DNA of 64,000 nucleotides from Diplodia intermedia (lineage: Eukaryota > Ascomycota > Dothideomycetes > Botryosphaeriales > Botryosphaeriaceae). Position numbers and translations under genes: made by a program. Of the stretch, positions 10,528 to 21,661 are shown in pieces. The notes beneath the pieces are model-generated. The model was not told the origin of the DNA. It ran no database searches and was given only the letters and a program-made list of their open reading frames with translations. The stretch lies in contig JAKEKT010000069.1 of assembly GCA_021495925.1 (NCBI GenBank), positions 1-64,000 on the forward strand. Direction: 5' to 3'. How positions within the stretch are numbered: position 1 is the stretch's first letter; every line of letters begins with the position of its first letter.

Positions 10528-13500
10528 ATGAGCAGTAGCGCTGCTGTCGCTGACCACTTGCCGCCGCCGAATCCATCTGGCAACGGAGAGCCGCAGTCGG
10601 TGCAGCCTTCCCTCGATCGAGTCCGGTCTCCAGCGCCCCCGTCGTCCCCTCCACTTACCGATAAGGACAGCAAGGCCTCCGCCGTCCGCAATGGGAACCA
10701 TGGACGAGATGCTCATGCCGAGCAGGATGAATCCGAGGCGGAGACGGTCGTGTTGTCTGGGCCCGAGCATGACGAGACGAAGAGGCCGAAGAAGGTAATC
10801 AAGCACGAACGCAATGACGATGACGAGGAGATGCGCGATATCCCATCCGCCAAGTTGCTGTCCGATGCCGCAAAGGACTCCATTGCTCGTAAGAGCAAGA
10901 GCCCTCGCCCACTGGCCCCTCCAAACGGCGTTCCAGAAGCCAGGCGCAACGGCACCAACGGCCGTGAACGCGCCCATTCGCATGACAACGGCCCTGTCAG
11001 TCGCAAGGCTTCTTCCGCTTTCTCCAGTGACCATGACTACCCGCACAAAAACGCCTCGTCCGCTCGGATCCATTCCCACTCGCCCCCTCTCAGTCATGAC
11101 TCACGTGCAAGAAGTTCATCCATTGCCGATACGCGGAAACGGAAATCACGAGAAAACCAAGCCGATTTGGAGCCGCCCCGGCAGCGGCACAAGACCGAGG
11201 CCCTCAGCAAAAACTCTAGGAATCCAGCGTCACCCATTGCAGCAGGCATCAAAGTCCACAAGAGATCGGCGTCCACTCAATCTCTTGTGCAAAATGCCCA
11301 GAGCCGCAGGCGGCGTGAGAACATGCGCCAGGACAAAGATTGGGCCTCAGACGACAGCGAGGAATCGAATAATTCCTCACCCCATCCCCAATCAAATGTT
11401 CCGCCTCTTTCACGGCCAAGGCGAGGTGGCACGAGGTCCATGACGTCCCCAGTTCGGACTTTGCCGCCAGCAAAGAAAAAGGATGCGTTTGGTGCTACTC
11501 GGTTGCTACGCTGTTGCGAGAAGGGTGACTTTACAGCGGTCCAAAAAGCCTATGAAGCGTCGCCAGACGAATTGGACTCGCCAGATTATGCTGGCGTCAC
11601 TCCGCTGCAAAAAGCTTCATTAAATGGGCATGAGGACATTGTGGAGTTCCTTCTTGACAAGGGCTGTGCGACTGATGGGCATGACTGGTTAGATCACGAC
11701 ACACCTCTCATCGACGCAACGCAGAATGGCCATGTCGAAGTCATCAAATTACTCCTCTGGAAAGCTCGTGTGGACCCGACATACGAGAACAAACACTTCA
11801 AAACGGCACTTGCACTTCTGGATTCGACCATCGACGAGGCTGACGAGATTAAAGCTGAACTGGAGAAGGCAATGTCGGAGTGGAAGAAGGAAAAGTCGGA
11901 GGACGAGTCTGAGAGTCGAACGCCCAGGAGCGTGGAAGAATCAGTAGGGCCCACTCTGCTACCGAACGAGTACAACACCGAGGTTCTCCGCATCAAGTCC
12001 GAGCAAGGGGACAAACGAGCCGTGGACGAATTGCTTGCTTCTGGAATCATGCCAAATGTCGCTTGCGGCGTTGCTGCGGCTCGTGGCGGTCATGACGAGA
12101 TTTTGAGTTTCCTGCTTGCAACCGGACTTTCTGCCGACCACCGCGACCCCGCAAAGCACAACGAGACGCCTATGTTGGTTGCAATCAAGAAAGGCCATCT
12201 CAATGTGATCCGTCTCTTGTTGGCCCAGGATGATTTTGACCCGACGAGGAGAAATCGGGATGGGCTGACTTACTGGGAGTTCGCTGAGGATTTTGACGGA
12301 CCAAACGCAAAGGAAGTTCGCATTTTGCTTAAAGAGAAATACGACGAGCGAATGAAAACCAAGTCGAGACGGCTACGAAGCCCTGAAATGAGGCGAACGG
12401 ATCCCAGAAGCCCGCGAAGGAAGATCACCGACCACGACAACTCTAAACGAACACATGAAAGGGAGACGAGGGGGAGGACGTCCGACAAGAGTTCAAATAA
12501 ACACAGCACACTGGACAACCACGCCAAACCGAAAAAGCGTTTGATATCTCGCAGAGAACTCAACCGACGATCTCGAGACAGCACATCAGAGGATTCGGAC
12601 GAGGACGAAGAGGAAGTTCGCGGTCCGGCTCGCAGTGTGCGTAGAAAGACAGGGCATACTTCAAAGGTCATCAGAAGCTCGCCGCATCCATCTTCGCCTG
12701 AACAAGAGAGATCTGAGGCACGCCCAACCCTAGCAAGACCCGCGAAAGCCGACCCCAAACGTGAGCCTGAGCCGGAAGTGGAGCCAGAGCCAATCAAGGA
12801 AGACACGCCTGAGAGTGTGCGGCAGGAGCGCCGCCTTGAAGCGGAGCGGAAAGCAGCTGCGGAGAAGGCCCGAAAGGAGGAAGAGGAGAAGGAGGCGGAG
12901 AGACGAGCGGAGGAAGAACGGGCTCGGCTAGAAGCGGAAAAGGCACGGTTAGCGGCCGAAGAAGCTGAGCGTGCCCGGCTGCAAGCCGAGCGGGAGCGGA
13001 TACAAGCCGAACGCGAACGACAGGAACGACTGGAGAAGCTCCCCCGAGCATTGAGGCGGGCATGTGAAAAGGGTGCAGATCGACCACTCCGCTTCAACTT
13101 TGCCACGAAGGAAGGCGGCATCGAGTACAACTTCTTGCCGGTTCACGTGGCCAAGAACTCAGACATCGATCCGGGCTGTTCAGAGTCTCGACGGGACGAG
13201 CTTTGGATGATGAGCTTCCAAGTCGTCGGCATCCTGGGACTTCCAGAACTTGACGTCAGGAAGGAGTTCGAGTCGTGGGAGTGCAAGCCCGTGTCGACCA
13301 AGCAGCTCCACGGCTTTCTCGAAACCTACGACATTTCGCAGCTCGCGGAAGACTTCCTGTTCGAGCGGCAGAACTGGCCGGGGTACAATCCGGAGAGGCA
13401 AAGCACGACGATTCAAGAGGAAAAGGCCAAGTTCCTGCAGCTGGAGCCGCTGTTCTGGGTGCGGTACGACGACTTTGTGTTGGCGACGAAATCAGCAAAG

Positions 13501-13671
13501 TTCCAACATCTGTCGAAGCTGGAAATGCGAACGGCAAGGGCAAAGGTCAACTCGACGAGCACGCCACCACCAACGCCGCGGAGCTGGACGGAGGCGTTAT
13601 TCGGCATCAAGCCGGGACCGGACTTTGAGCGCAGGAGCAAGAGCCGGTCCGTGTCAGTGTCATTGAGTTAA
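10528..13671 (+). CDS. ankyrin-repeat protein, Hos4/Set3-complex type
   Basis: Single-exon gene, 1047 aa from ATG 10528. An in-frame ATG at 10168 would add 120 residues, but that segment is Pro-rich and looks like a translated leader. Residues 1-315 are disordered, Ser/Arg/Asp-rich and carry basic clusters. Ankyrin repeats fill about 318-605 (GVTPLQKASLNGHEDIVEFL, DTPLIDATQNGHVEVIKLLL, ETPMLVAIKKGHLNVIRLLL). A charged RS/RD-rich linker follows, then an uninterrupted Glu/Arg/Ala helix (about 765-845). Residues 850-1047 form a conserved C-terminal domain (FNFATKEGGIEYNFLPVHVA, LFWVRYDDF). This ankyrin, helix and C-terminal layout is that of fungal Hos4-like proteins, subunits of the Set3 histone-deacetylase complex. 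Complex membership is inferred from architecture only. Confidence 0.8.
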   Translation: MSSSAAVADHLPPPNPSGNGEPQSVQPSLDRVRSPAPPSSPPLTDKDSKASAVRNGNHGRDAHAEQDESEAETVVLSGPEHDETKRPKKVIKHERNDDDEEMRDIPSAKLLSDAAKDSIARKSKSPRPLAPPNGVPEARRNGTNGRERAHSHDNGPVSRKASSAFSSDHDYPHKNASSARIHSHSPPLSHDSRARSSSIADTRKRKSRENQADLEPPRQRHKTEALSKNSRNPASPIAAGIKVHKRSASTQSLVQNAQSRRRRENMRQDKDWASDDSEESNNSSPHPQSNVPPLSRPRRGGTRSMTSPVRTLPPAKKKDAFGATRLLRCCEKGDFTAVQKAYEASPDELDSPDYAGVTPLQKASLNGHEDIVEFLLDKGCATDGHDWLDHDTPLIDATQNGHVEVIKLLLWKARVDPTYENKHFKTALALLDSTIDEADEIKAELEKAMSEWKKEKSEDESESRTPRSVEESVGPTLLPNEYNTEVLRIKSEQGDKRAVDELLASGIMPNVACGVAAARGGHDEILSFLLATGLSADHRDPAKHNETPMLVAIKKGHLNVIRLLLAQDDFDPTRRNRDGLTYWEFAEDFDGPNAKEVRILLKEKYDERMKTKSRRLRSPEMRRTDPRSPRRKITDHDNSKRTHERETRGRTSDKSSNKHSTLDNHAKPKKRLISRRELNRRSRDSTSEDSDEDEEEVRGPARSVRRKTGHTSKVIRSSPHPSSPEQERSEARPTLARPAKADPKREPEPEVEPEPIKEDTPESVRQERRLEAERKAAAEKARKEEEEKEAERRAEEERARLEAEKARLAAEEAERARLQAERERIQAERERQERLEKLPRALRRACEKGADRPLRFNFATKEGGIEYNFLPVHVAKNSDIDPGCSESRRDELWMMSFQVVGILGLPELDVRKEFESWECKPVSTKQLHGFLETYDISQLAEDFLFERQNWPGYNPERQSTTIQEEKAKFLQLEPLFWVRYDDFVLATKSAKFQHLSKLEMRTARAKVNSTSTPPPTPRSWTEALFGIKPGPDFERRSKSRSVSVSLS

Positions 13672-14444
13672 ATGTATGGGTTTGGCAGGAGTTTGGGGGA
13701 TTTGGCCGGGCAATGCATCTGGGAGGCGCCATGTAGGGGACCTGAAACTACTACTGTTCATGTTGTGTATGTTCACGAACGCGCTTCGTTGCAATGTTAT
13801 GGCAAATGGCTCGTGCCGAAGACCGAAAGTTCCATATACCCTATAGCCGATAGTAAATACAAGCTTGCTGTCACGGTTGTGTCATGGCAATGCACTAGTG
13901 GCCGGACCAGGGGGTATCGTTACGAGACTTTAAATAGTGTACCGACGAGTCTATAGGCAGGCTCGGGTCTGGGCCGACTTCAGCCGCTCTAGCGTGCCGC
14001 AAGTGCAGGCCGCGCCGTGGCAATTGTTTGGATGAGCTTCGGCCACGGCTCCCAAACACACACCAATGGGACCGCAACAATCACGTGTGGAGCAGCTGAG
14101 GGATTTGAAAGTCGCGGTGAGTGCTGCTGACGCCCGCCAAGACAGGCGCTGCTCCGACCTCCTCGTCCTCACTCGCTTCCTCTTGCTCGGAACTGGAGTC
14201 TCGTGCGCCGTTGCGCAGCACCAAACGCGCGCCTGAGGCCAGAAGCCCGCCTTCCGCCTTCCGCCGAATCCTCCAAGTGCGGGGTTGCTTATCGCCGTCC
14301 ACTCAAGCGCGAGCGTTATGCAGCTGCCTGCAACCGCCGTAGATCGCTGACGTCCGCGGGCAGCGACGACCATGACAGCGCATCGCATATCTCAGGCCGC
14401 AGCCTGCCTCCTCTCCACCACAACGGCGGCTAGCTCATCCCAAC
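13672..14444. other. intergenic region
   Basis: 773 bp between two plus-strand genes: 3' flank of the ankyrin gene, then a C/T-rich leader (about 14350-14444) before the next ATG. A minus-strand ORF across 13951-14388 has no recognisable features and I treat it as chance. Confidence 0.55.
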
Positions 14445-16084
14445 ATGCCCACTCCACACCGGTCTCCGTCGAGGAAGGCGCGGGTCTCGGACGAGTCGGA
14501 CGAATCCACCCCTCTGCTCGGCTCTCCTCTGCCACCGCCAGCCTACCCGAACATAGTGCCTCATGACAGCAAAGACACGGCGGCGGCTGGTCCATCCCGG
14601 AACCAAGCGGACTACGACCAAGGCCCGTCGAAGGACCTCGAGAATGCCGGTGTTCACCCCGCCGCCGTGCACCTTCACCACAGGCCGAGAAGGCCGTGGT
14701 CTCGCGGGAAGATCCTCAGGCTGCTGTTCATTGCAGCAGCCCATGCAATCCTCATCTGGTTGATCTTGAGTGTGACCGTCGGCCGTGCGAAGAGGAAGGT
14801 ATTTGTTGGCCGATACAGTGAAGTCCCATCGCCCGCTGAAGCCGTGTATAGAGCCACGTGAACCATGACCAGCCCAACTTGGAGGAGCCGTCCACGCCCT
14901 ACTACTGCCATGAGCTGTCCCACACGCACACCACGGCCCACGATTTCACGGACCTGGCCGAGTTCCGCATCGTGGAGCAGATCCGCCAGCACCACCAAGG
15001 TTTCCACGACATCCACGGCCTCATCAAAATCGTAGCCGCCACCACCGACGACGACAAGATCCGCGCCACCGTCACCGTCTCTAGCAACTTCCCCGACCAC
15101 GACTCCATCACCGTCGCCAAGACGGACACGAGCCTCATCCTGCAAAGCACCAAGTCCGAAAGCCCCAACACCTGGCACTCGCTCCACGACTGCACCGTCG
15201 TCGACGTCGTCGTCGCCGTCCCACCCGCCACGCGCCTCGACACTCTTGATGTCAGCGCCAACTGGCTCTCGCTCGACCTGCACTCGCTCCTCAACCTCAC
15301 CCTTGACGACTCGCTCAACGTCGAGCTCGGCGCCGGCAGCGTCGTCTCCCGCACGCAGACGCTGCGCAGCCGCCGCACCTATATCTCGCCCGCCTACGGC
15401 TCCGTCCAAGGAATCTTCGCCCTGCTCGACCTGCTGGAAATCGATGCCGCCGCGGGGTCGGTCGACGTCGACGTCGTGCCTGGTGAGGCGGAGCTTGAGC
15501 GCCCGGACGTCCCGGCCGTCTTCAACGCCCGCTCCAAAGCGGGCACCATATCGGCCCGGTTCCCGACGGATGGCGAGGGGTTGCCGGACCGCGATTATCG
15601 GGTCAGCGTCGAGACGGAGGCGGGGAGTATCATGGGAAGCTATGTGCATGGGTCGACGTCGGAGTTTCGGTCGAAGTACGGGAGCATCGTGGTGAAGGTG
15701 CTGCCGTTTTTGAGGGCTGGGAAGGAATCGGCTTCTTCGGTCCTGCGTACGAAGAACGAGGCTGGGCCGTCGATGTTGGATCTGTCGGCGCCGCTGGAGA
15801 GCAAGACGAGGGGGGAAAGCCCTTTCGCGAACTTGACGGCCGAGTTCACGTCGTCGGTCGGGTCCGTCAGAGCGGTTTTCCCGCCCGCATGGGAGGGCGC
15901 GGCGGATGTGGACACGGAGGTCGGCAGCTTGCGGGTTGCCGGCGAGGACTTGGATGTCGTGGAGGAGGGCACGCATGGGCCGGTGGGGAAGTGGGTGCAC
16001 GCGGTCAAGGGCGAGGGAGACTCGACGGTCTTGGTGAAGAGCAAGGTGGGGAGCGTGGAATTTTTGGTGCAAGAGACGGTTTGA
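14445..16084 (+). CDS. one-pass membrane protein with repetitive beta-rich ectodomain (DUF4097-like)
   Basis: Exons: 14445-14798 and 14852-16084; 528 aa. The 53-nt intron (GTATTT ... TATAG) joins GRAKRK to SHVNHDQPNL in phase 0; no ATG opens the second exon, so the join is needed. Residues 1-89 are a disordered, Pro/Ser-rich N-terminus with a STPLLG patch. A single transmembrane helix lies at 90-112 with RGK before and RAKRK after. The rest is built of short beta-strand-like units such as AGSVVSRTQ, YGSVQGIF, AGSVDVDVV, AGTISARF, AGSIMGSY and VGSVEFLV, the periodic G-S-[IV] pattern of DUF4097/adhesin-like beta solenoids. Function is unknown. A vacuolar or cell-surface location is plausible but not shown. 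The domain assignment is by pattern only. Confidence 0.8.
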
Positions 16085-16862
16085 GAGAGCTAAGGAAGGT
16101 GAGTATCTACCTCGAAGGTTGTGGGGGATTTGGAGACTCTCTGATCTCCTGCGGATTGGCAGGCTTGGAAAACTTGTACGATATTGCCCGTTGCACGACT
16201 TCACAGGATATTTCCTTGCAAAGCAAAAAGCACAGCCGCTGCACTTAAATGCAGTGCGCGGTAACATCCCTTATATTGCAACATATTCGAATATCACGGC
16301 TTTTGATGACCATTTTCTACCGTTTAGGTTCGCAGCCTCAATTGAGACTTGTTTCGAGCAGATTTGCTGCAGGCAGATGAAATCCCATGCTAGATCTCGG
16401 CCGAGCGATCAATCGAGGTCACACCTGCGGTGGAACCGGTCCAGCTTGCGGCCTCCCGCTTCTATTTTGGATGTGGCGGAGTTTGAGGCTGGCCGCCGGT
16501 GACGTTTTGGTTGCGGGACTGCATGAAGCAGGGGAAAATGACTGCCGTGCATTGTTACAAAGATTTCAGGCAGCTGCGATAGGGGTGTTGGGGCTGACGA
16601 CGAGGCTGGATGCTCAATCATCGATGCCTGGGGTGATACCAACGATAAGTTGGACGCTAATTTCGACACAGTCAGCCGGCCGAAAGCACCAGCATGGACA
16701 AGGCGAGGCTGGGACTTCAGGAGGTATGGGATTCCCTCGCTGCCTGGCCTTTAAAGTCCTCACTATCAAATCAGCGTTGGTCTACTACTACTACATCCAT
16801 GTCTTAGACAACCTGGTCCTGAGTCCCAATCTTGTTTGTCTTTTCCTCATAGGCAATCAAAA
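16085..16862. other. intergenic region
   Basis: 778 bp between the DUF4097-like gene and the DUF6536-type gene. The first part is 3' flank. AT content rises compared with neighbouring genes. No gene or repeat recognised. Confidence 0.5.
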
Positions 16863-18088
16863 ATGCCTCCGTCTAGCCACTTGGAACACGGACGACTCCT
16901 CTCCACCCACGAAGCATCCTTATGGACTGATGAACCGGACCCTTTCCTTACAGTCGAGTTTTCCGACATCTCGAGGAATTATCCTTCCGCTCCCATATCG
17001 CCAGATATTTCCTCGCAGCAACCTGCAGGTTCCGAGCGGACAGCCTCCCCAGAACCGGGGACTTACCTTGGGCTCCTCGGCCATGAAAATACTGGACACG
17101 GATATTCAACTGAGGATATAGGGAATCTGGCAAATACCCTTGGTCCAACCGAGACGCTCGTCGAAGAGAATGAGGCCACTCGTCCGGGGCCAGGCTTATG
17201 GAAACGCCAGATGCTCGTGGACCGCTCGCTCCGTGGCATGGCAGCGCTTACAACGGCATACGCAGTCTCTTTAGTGGTGACATGCATTTGCTTGTTGCCA
17301 GCCTTCGTCAGAAAGATACATCGCATACCTGGGTCATCATCCATAAGCATTTCCCACGGCCATTGCTCCTACATGAATCACAAGAGCGAGGTACGTAAGT
17401 TGATCTTCAGTGATCATTCATGGAAAATGACTCTCTTCAGGCTCTCAAGATACTTATCAACATTGCTGCCACTACGGTTTTGGGCATGTCAAACACCTAT
17501 CAACAGCTCATTACTGCTCTCGATATCAAGGATTTGCGACATGTACTTTCCAAGTATGGCGATTCCAGAGTTGGGAATAATTCTCCATTCACGATCAATC
17601 GCAAGCGTAACGGCCGACTGCGCTCCTGGTCCTGTTGGATGCTCCTGATATGCACTTCTTTGGTAAGACCGATTGAGAATGAAAGCCATTGTCAGAAGTG
17701 TGCCAAATTCAACATCACGTCGAGTCTCGAGATCTTATCGACCCCGGCACATGCTACGAAACGGAAGAACGCATTTATATCTTACCAAGGGCAAATGGGA
17801 CTTGCTCAACTGATGGCGCTGAGTTCCACCTCTGCGGCAGCATTAACCCTCGCGGCAGGAATTGTGTTGGTATACATTGACGACAATGGTCTCACGCGGT
17901 TGGGTCAGAGTTTGTTTTACCCAGTGCCCGCAGGCAACCTGTCCATTGAGCTTCTGGCTGTGTGCGTCACGAATTTTCCACACTTTTTCTTCTCAATCCT
18001 CTACTTCATCTTGATATACAACCTCACACTGGTCAACATGGAGCACGAATGGGGGGAAATGGAGAAGTCAGGCGGACGCCTACGCTGA
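16863..18088 (+). CDS. DUF6536-type membrane protein, shortened copy
   Basis: Exons: 16863-17390 and 17441-18088; 391 aa. The 50-nt intron (GTACGT ... TTCAG) joins NHKSE to ALKILINIAATTVLG. The N-terminal 110 residues are disordered. Then comes a hydrophobic helix (TTAYAVSLVVTCICLLPAF) and the NIAATTVLGMSNTYQQL / YGDSRVGNNSPFTINRKR stretch characteristic of fungal DUF6536 proteins. Those are usually about 600-800 aa with many helices. Here the segment after WSCWMLLICTSL jumps to a polar HCQKCAKFN stretch, and the chain stops soon after the helix SILYFILIYNLTLVNM. That suggests an internal deletion plus loss of the C-terminal half. The frame is still open, so it may be expressed. A foldback element lies 246 bp downstream. 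The family name comes from motif memory, not a search. Confidence 0.6.
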
Positions 18089-18334
18089 TCGGTAAGGGTG
18101 CTTTGCGCCGCCGCCGGCGAGCTGCGTGATATTCCGAAGGACGGCCACGTTAAGTGGGGCGATCGTAAGTCGGTCCATCAGGATCCTTGCTTCGGTAATG
18201 CTGATATCATTGTAGTTGGACAAGGACCGTTGTACCGCCGCGCTGGACTGTCGGGTGGCCCAGTGGGGGAGATTGTTCCGGATAAGTTGTATGCAGGATG
18301 CCCTCCATCGGCGGAAATTGCGAGCGCATGACGG

Positions 18335-18458
18335 CACAGCGGGTGACAAAAGAAATTGCCCACTCGCATCTGCCTCATAAAGAAGTTCTACATGGAATGG
18401 GTATTTGAACACAGGGTTTTAAAACCTATATTTACGTCCGGACCATGTATTCGACTAC
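18335..18458 (+). mobile_element. foldback MITE-like element, copy 1 (right end lost)
   Basis: Starts with CACAGCGGGTGACAAAAG, matching the terminal repeat of the copies at 21662 and 59691. It continues through the conserved ATCTGCCT and GTATTTGAAC blocks and reaches the central ATTTACGTCCGGA palindrome arm, ending near GACTAC. The right terminal repeat is missing, so this is about 60% of an element. It lies 288 bp upstream of the F-box-type gene's start codon. Confidence 0.75.
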
Positions 18459-18745
18459 ATTTTAGAGCGGCATTTATGTACCGTCCCCCACAGAGGCAGT
18501 CGCTTACACGAGTTGAGTCAGTTGCGTACCTGCGCTCCATCCTTGGCCGAGTGCCGCCGCCCTTCCTTCCTTTTTTGATGACGACGAGCTCTTTCTGCAT
18601 CTGTGCAGCCCTTTCTCTTTCTTTACCACCTGCCAACCTCCATCTTCGAACATCTGCGAAACCCAGAGCGAGCTGCCACAGACCCTCTACAATACTACAC
18701 CAAGCATCAACCATTCTTTTGAACGCGGACGACAAAGACTCCAAG

Positions 18746-20176
18746 ATGTCAGACCAGCAGTCTCCAGATACACCTCGCTCTACCTCGCCTCTCCCTACTA
18801 CCGGACCCGCAGACACCCATATGACGAAACTGCCTTCCACCAATGAAACGCTGCCCCCTTTCGTGGGTCTGCCGACTGAGCTTCATCTTATGATCTTTGA
18901 GTACCTGCAATATGAAAGTCGCTGGAAGGACCTATTCGGATTGGCACGAACATGCAGAACAACCAATTGGCCAGCCACCGACCTTCTCTACAGGCACATT
19001 GAAGTGGATTTCGTACATTCTCCACCAGAAGACAGGAAATTTGGGCGCTTCTTAGCGCTAATCCATTCGCTCTTACGCGAGGACAGGGACTATTCGACAA
19101 GTGTACGGGCATTAAGCGTTAAACTCGCGTGGGGACCCCCAGGCTACGCCAGACTCACGGACACTCAGCTCCAGTACGGCCTTGGCAAATACGGAGAATA
19201 TGTTGCTCGCGTCCGCAATCAAATCGATGAGGCGATGGGAACACCTAGTTCCAGCCCCATCCTGGATATGAGGGAAGCAATGCGGCTGGTGATCAAGAGG
19301 TGTACTGGCCTACGCCATATCCTCGTTGGTTCACTCTTAACAAACACGCACAGGTGGCCGTGGGACCTCGAGCTCCACAGCTGCAACAATTTGAGGAAGA
19401 TCATTCTGCCCTGTAGCGGCACAGTCACCCTACCGATGATTGTAGATTTGGCCCGTATCCCGGGGCTGACGAGCCTACTGCTTCCTCTCGTGCCACAGCT
19501 CGACGAAGCTGCCCGGCCTTTGACCGAGGAACGTATCCGCCAAGCTCAGTTTCGCAAGCTCATTCACTTGAAGTTGCTGCATTTTCCGCGCAATGCTTGG
19601 ATCATGCCCGACCTCATCACAATGGTACCAGCGCTGCGAGATCTAGAGTTGGAGTATGCGTGGTGGCTCCTGGCAGACGACGGCGGCTCCCCTCCATTTT
19701 TACCGCTCTCAACCCTACTCTGCACCGGAAACAGCTCACCATTGATGCCGGCCCCTCGGCTTGGCGAGACCTTGGAGAGGCTCCGCGTTTATGGGACTGG
19801 CTGGGATGGTTGGGAAAAGGACCTTGACTGGGCCGAGAACTTTTTCGGCTCCCTCAAATTTCTGCGGCGATTAAAGGTGCTGGAGATCCCTGTACAAGCC
19901 CCTCTCGACAAGCTACTTCACCTGTTGCCGGATTCCCTCGAGGAGCTCCATCTGGCGTCGACTTCCGGTCCCTCCAATCCCTCAGAATGGCTTGCGGTGG
20001 TTTCCGAAGCTATGGCTCGGCTGGCTTGGGCCGGTCTGCACAGCCTGACGAAAATCTTCCTCAAGCTCAACTGGCGGGATCACTTCCCCCAGGAATCACG
20101 GGACATGTTGCACACCACTTGCTCCGATCTTGGCATCGAACTCACAATCGTAACGGACCCCTTTGCATTTATCTGA
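18746..20176 (+). CDS. F-box-type protein with leucine-rich C-terminal part
   Basis: Single exon, 476 aa from ATG 18746 (context CCAAGATGT). A longer in-frame reading back to 18356 exists, but it translates the foldback element and a pyrimidine-rich leader, so I reject it. Residues 30-75 (GLPTELHLMIFEYLQYESRWKD...ARTCRTTN...LLYRHI) fit a degenerate F-box, the Skp1-binding motif of SCF ubiquitin ligases. The remainder has leucine-rich, LRR-like strands (LRKIILPCSGTV, LTSLLLPLVPQL, LRDLELEYAWW, LEELHLAST), usual for fungal F-box proteins that use this part to bind a target. The target is unknown. Such genes are numerous and fast-evolving in Pezizomycotina. Confidence 0.75.
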   Translation: MSDQQSPDTPRSTSPLPTTGPADTHMTKLPSTNETLPPFVGLPTELHLMIFEYLQYESRWKDLFGLARTCRTTNWPATDLLYRHIEVDFVHSPPEDRKFGRFLALIHSLLREDRDYSTSVRALSVKLAWGPPGYARLTDTQLQYGLGKYGEYVARVRNQIDEAMGTPSSSPILDMREAMRLVIKRCTGLRHILVGSLLTNTHRWPWDLELHSCNNLRKIILPCSGTVTLPMIVDLARIPGLTSLLLPLVPQLDEAARPLTEERIRQAQFRKLIHLKLLHFPRNAWIMPDLITMVPALRDLELEYAWWLLADDGGSPPFLPLSTLLCTGNSSPLMPAPRLGETLERLRVYGTGWDGWEKDLDWAENFFGSLKFLRRLKVLEIPVQAPLDKLLHLLPDSLEELHLASTSGPSNPSEWLAVVSEAMARLAWAGLHSLTKIFLKLNWRDHFPQESRDMLHTTCSDLGIELTIVTDPFAFI

Positions 20177-21661
20177 TCATGGACTTGGTGGTAAGGAAGA
20201 CACACTCTCTCTACAAACTTTGAGGGTTGTTGCGTATACGTGAGGACTCGACGTGCCTCTCAAGGTGTCAATGGTGGTGAAATCGGCCTCTCAGCATACG
20301 CGTTCTTTCACAGTGATCAGAAGTGGTGTTCAGCGCGCATTCTTTGACATTATTCTGCAGCAGAATACAACAGGTAGAGCATAATTTCATTGATTTTGAT
20401 GTGCACCCGAGAGAGAGACGAGCTCCCTGCACAAACGTGACTAACAAACATTGAACAAAGGACTTGATCTCGTGTCCGTGTAGTACGCATTTGCGACCAA
20501 CTATCTTACTTAACCGCTATCGAGCAATACCTGAGAATACCAGTCACTTGACTCCTTCATATCATCCGCGTTGTTCAAGCTCGTGATGACACACCAAGCT
20601 CGCGCCTTCTTGGTCCACTCAGCGGATATTCCGGTCAGAAAGCCATGGCCCGAATGCATGACATCAGGCTTGACGGGCGGAACCTCTTTGGCTCACTCAT
20701 CGAGCTCGAAGCGCGGTTTTGCAATACTGGCCAGAACTCGGCTCGAGAAGCAAATGCATCATGCTCCCCGGGTTTCGAACAGTCCAGGTACTGGCTGTCC
20801 GTTTAGAAAGACAAGAATGGGGGAAGAGGGCCGGGGTGAAGCGGAACGCTTCAAATCACTCAGTGCCCGCGCCAATGTCACCTGGTGACGAAGCCCTTCA
20901 GCATGACCTCACGGATGGCAGCATTCTTCTTCAACGATGACCATCTGCAACTCGAGACTGCTTCATGTTTGACCGAAAGAGAAAAATCAGTCGTCGCGAT
21001 ATCTTCCCGACCAAAGCCAAGTGCGGCATTGTGATCTGCGGTTATGGTAGACCAAAATACCTGCTCCTCCCGTTGGGAGGGTCACTCTGGCGGTACCATG
21101 TTGGTGAGAATGGCGCATCGGGCCTTGGCTTGGCTTGTTTAAAAGCGGGAGTTTGTACCGCCTTCATGGCCACGCTGCCGCGCAGAGGGCCGGTTGATTC
21201 CCGCGTCATGTGCCGGCTGGATCACTTATGGCGCCCGACTCGACGCTAAGCTCAGCTTCCCTCCGCACGCCTTGCCTCTTGCCCGTTGTTGTATAAAACA
21301 AAGTCCACGGGAGACCTCAAGCATGTTCCTCCACCAGTTCCCGTGGTGAGTTTCTCGATAGACGAAGCGCACGTTAACCGAACTGTCTTCTTTTGGTCTA
21401 CAATCCTTTTCAAACTACCTTCCTCCGGGTTCTGTGACTTGCGGTCAAGGCAGCATATTGGAGCTTGTTCCGCGATGAAGCTGCTTCAATTGCGATTTTC
21501 GCTACGAAGCGTTTTTGATGATTCGCGACATCTTCTCCATATGCTGGGGAGCCGCGATGAAGAGACTCGGTGAGCAATGGCAAAGGGGAAAGTTGGGTAC
21601 GCTTGAGTGAGGGTCCCATTCTCTGGAAAAGAAGACGTGGAACGATGCTGCTGAAGGACCC
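20177..21661. other. intergenic region, AT-richer than its surroundings
   Basis: About 1.5 kb without a gene I can support. Short ORFs on both strands lack domains. A TATAAAA string at about 21292 has no credible gene behind it. Fragments of transposon origin are possible but unproven. Confidence 0.5.

Noticed and set aside
10147..11097. 316-codon minus-strand ORF
   Set aside because: It lies opposite the ankyrin gene and its leader, has no domain, and its frame mirrors the codon structure of the real gene.
18080..18412. 110-codon minus ORF next to the F-box gene
   Set aside because: Its first third is translated foldback element; the rest has no recognisable content.
20771..20810. GGGTTTCGAAC-like stretch resembling a tRNA T arm
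   Set aside because: No acceptor, D or anticodon stem can be formed around it on either strand.
21286..21300. TATAAAA string in the 20-22 kb gap
   Set aside because: No plausible coding sequence follows within a promoter-like distance.
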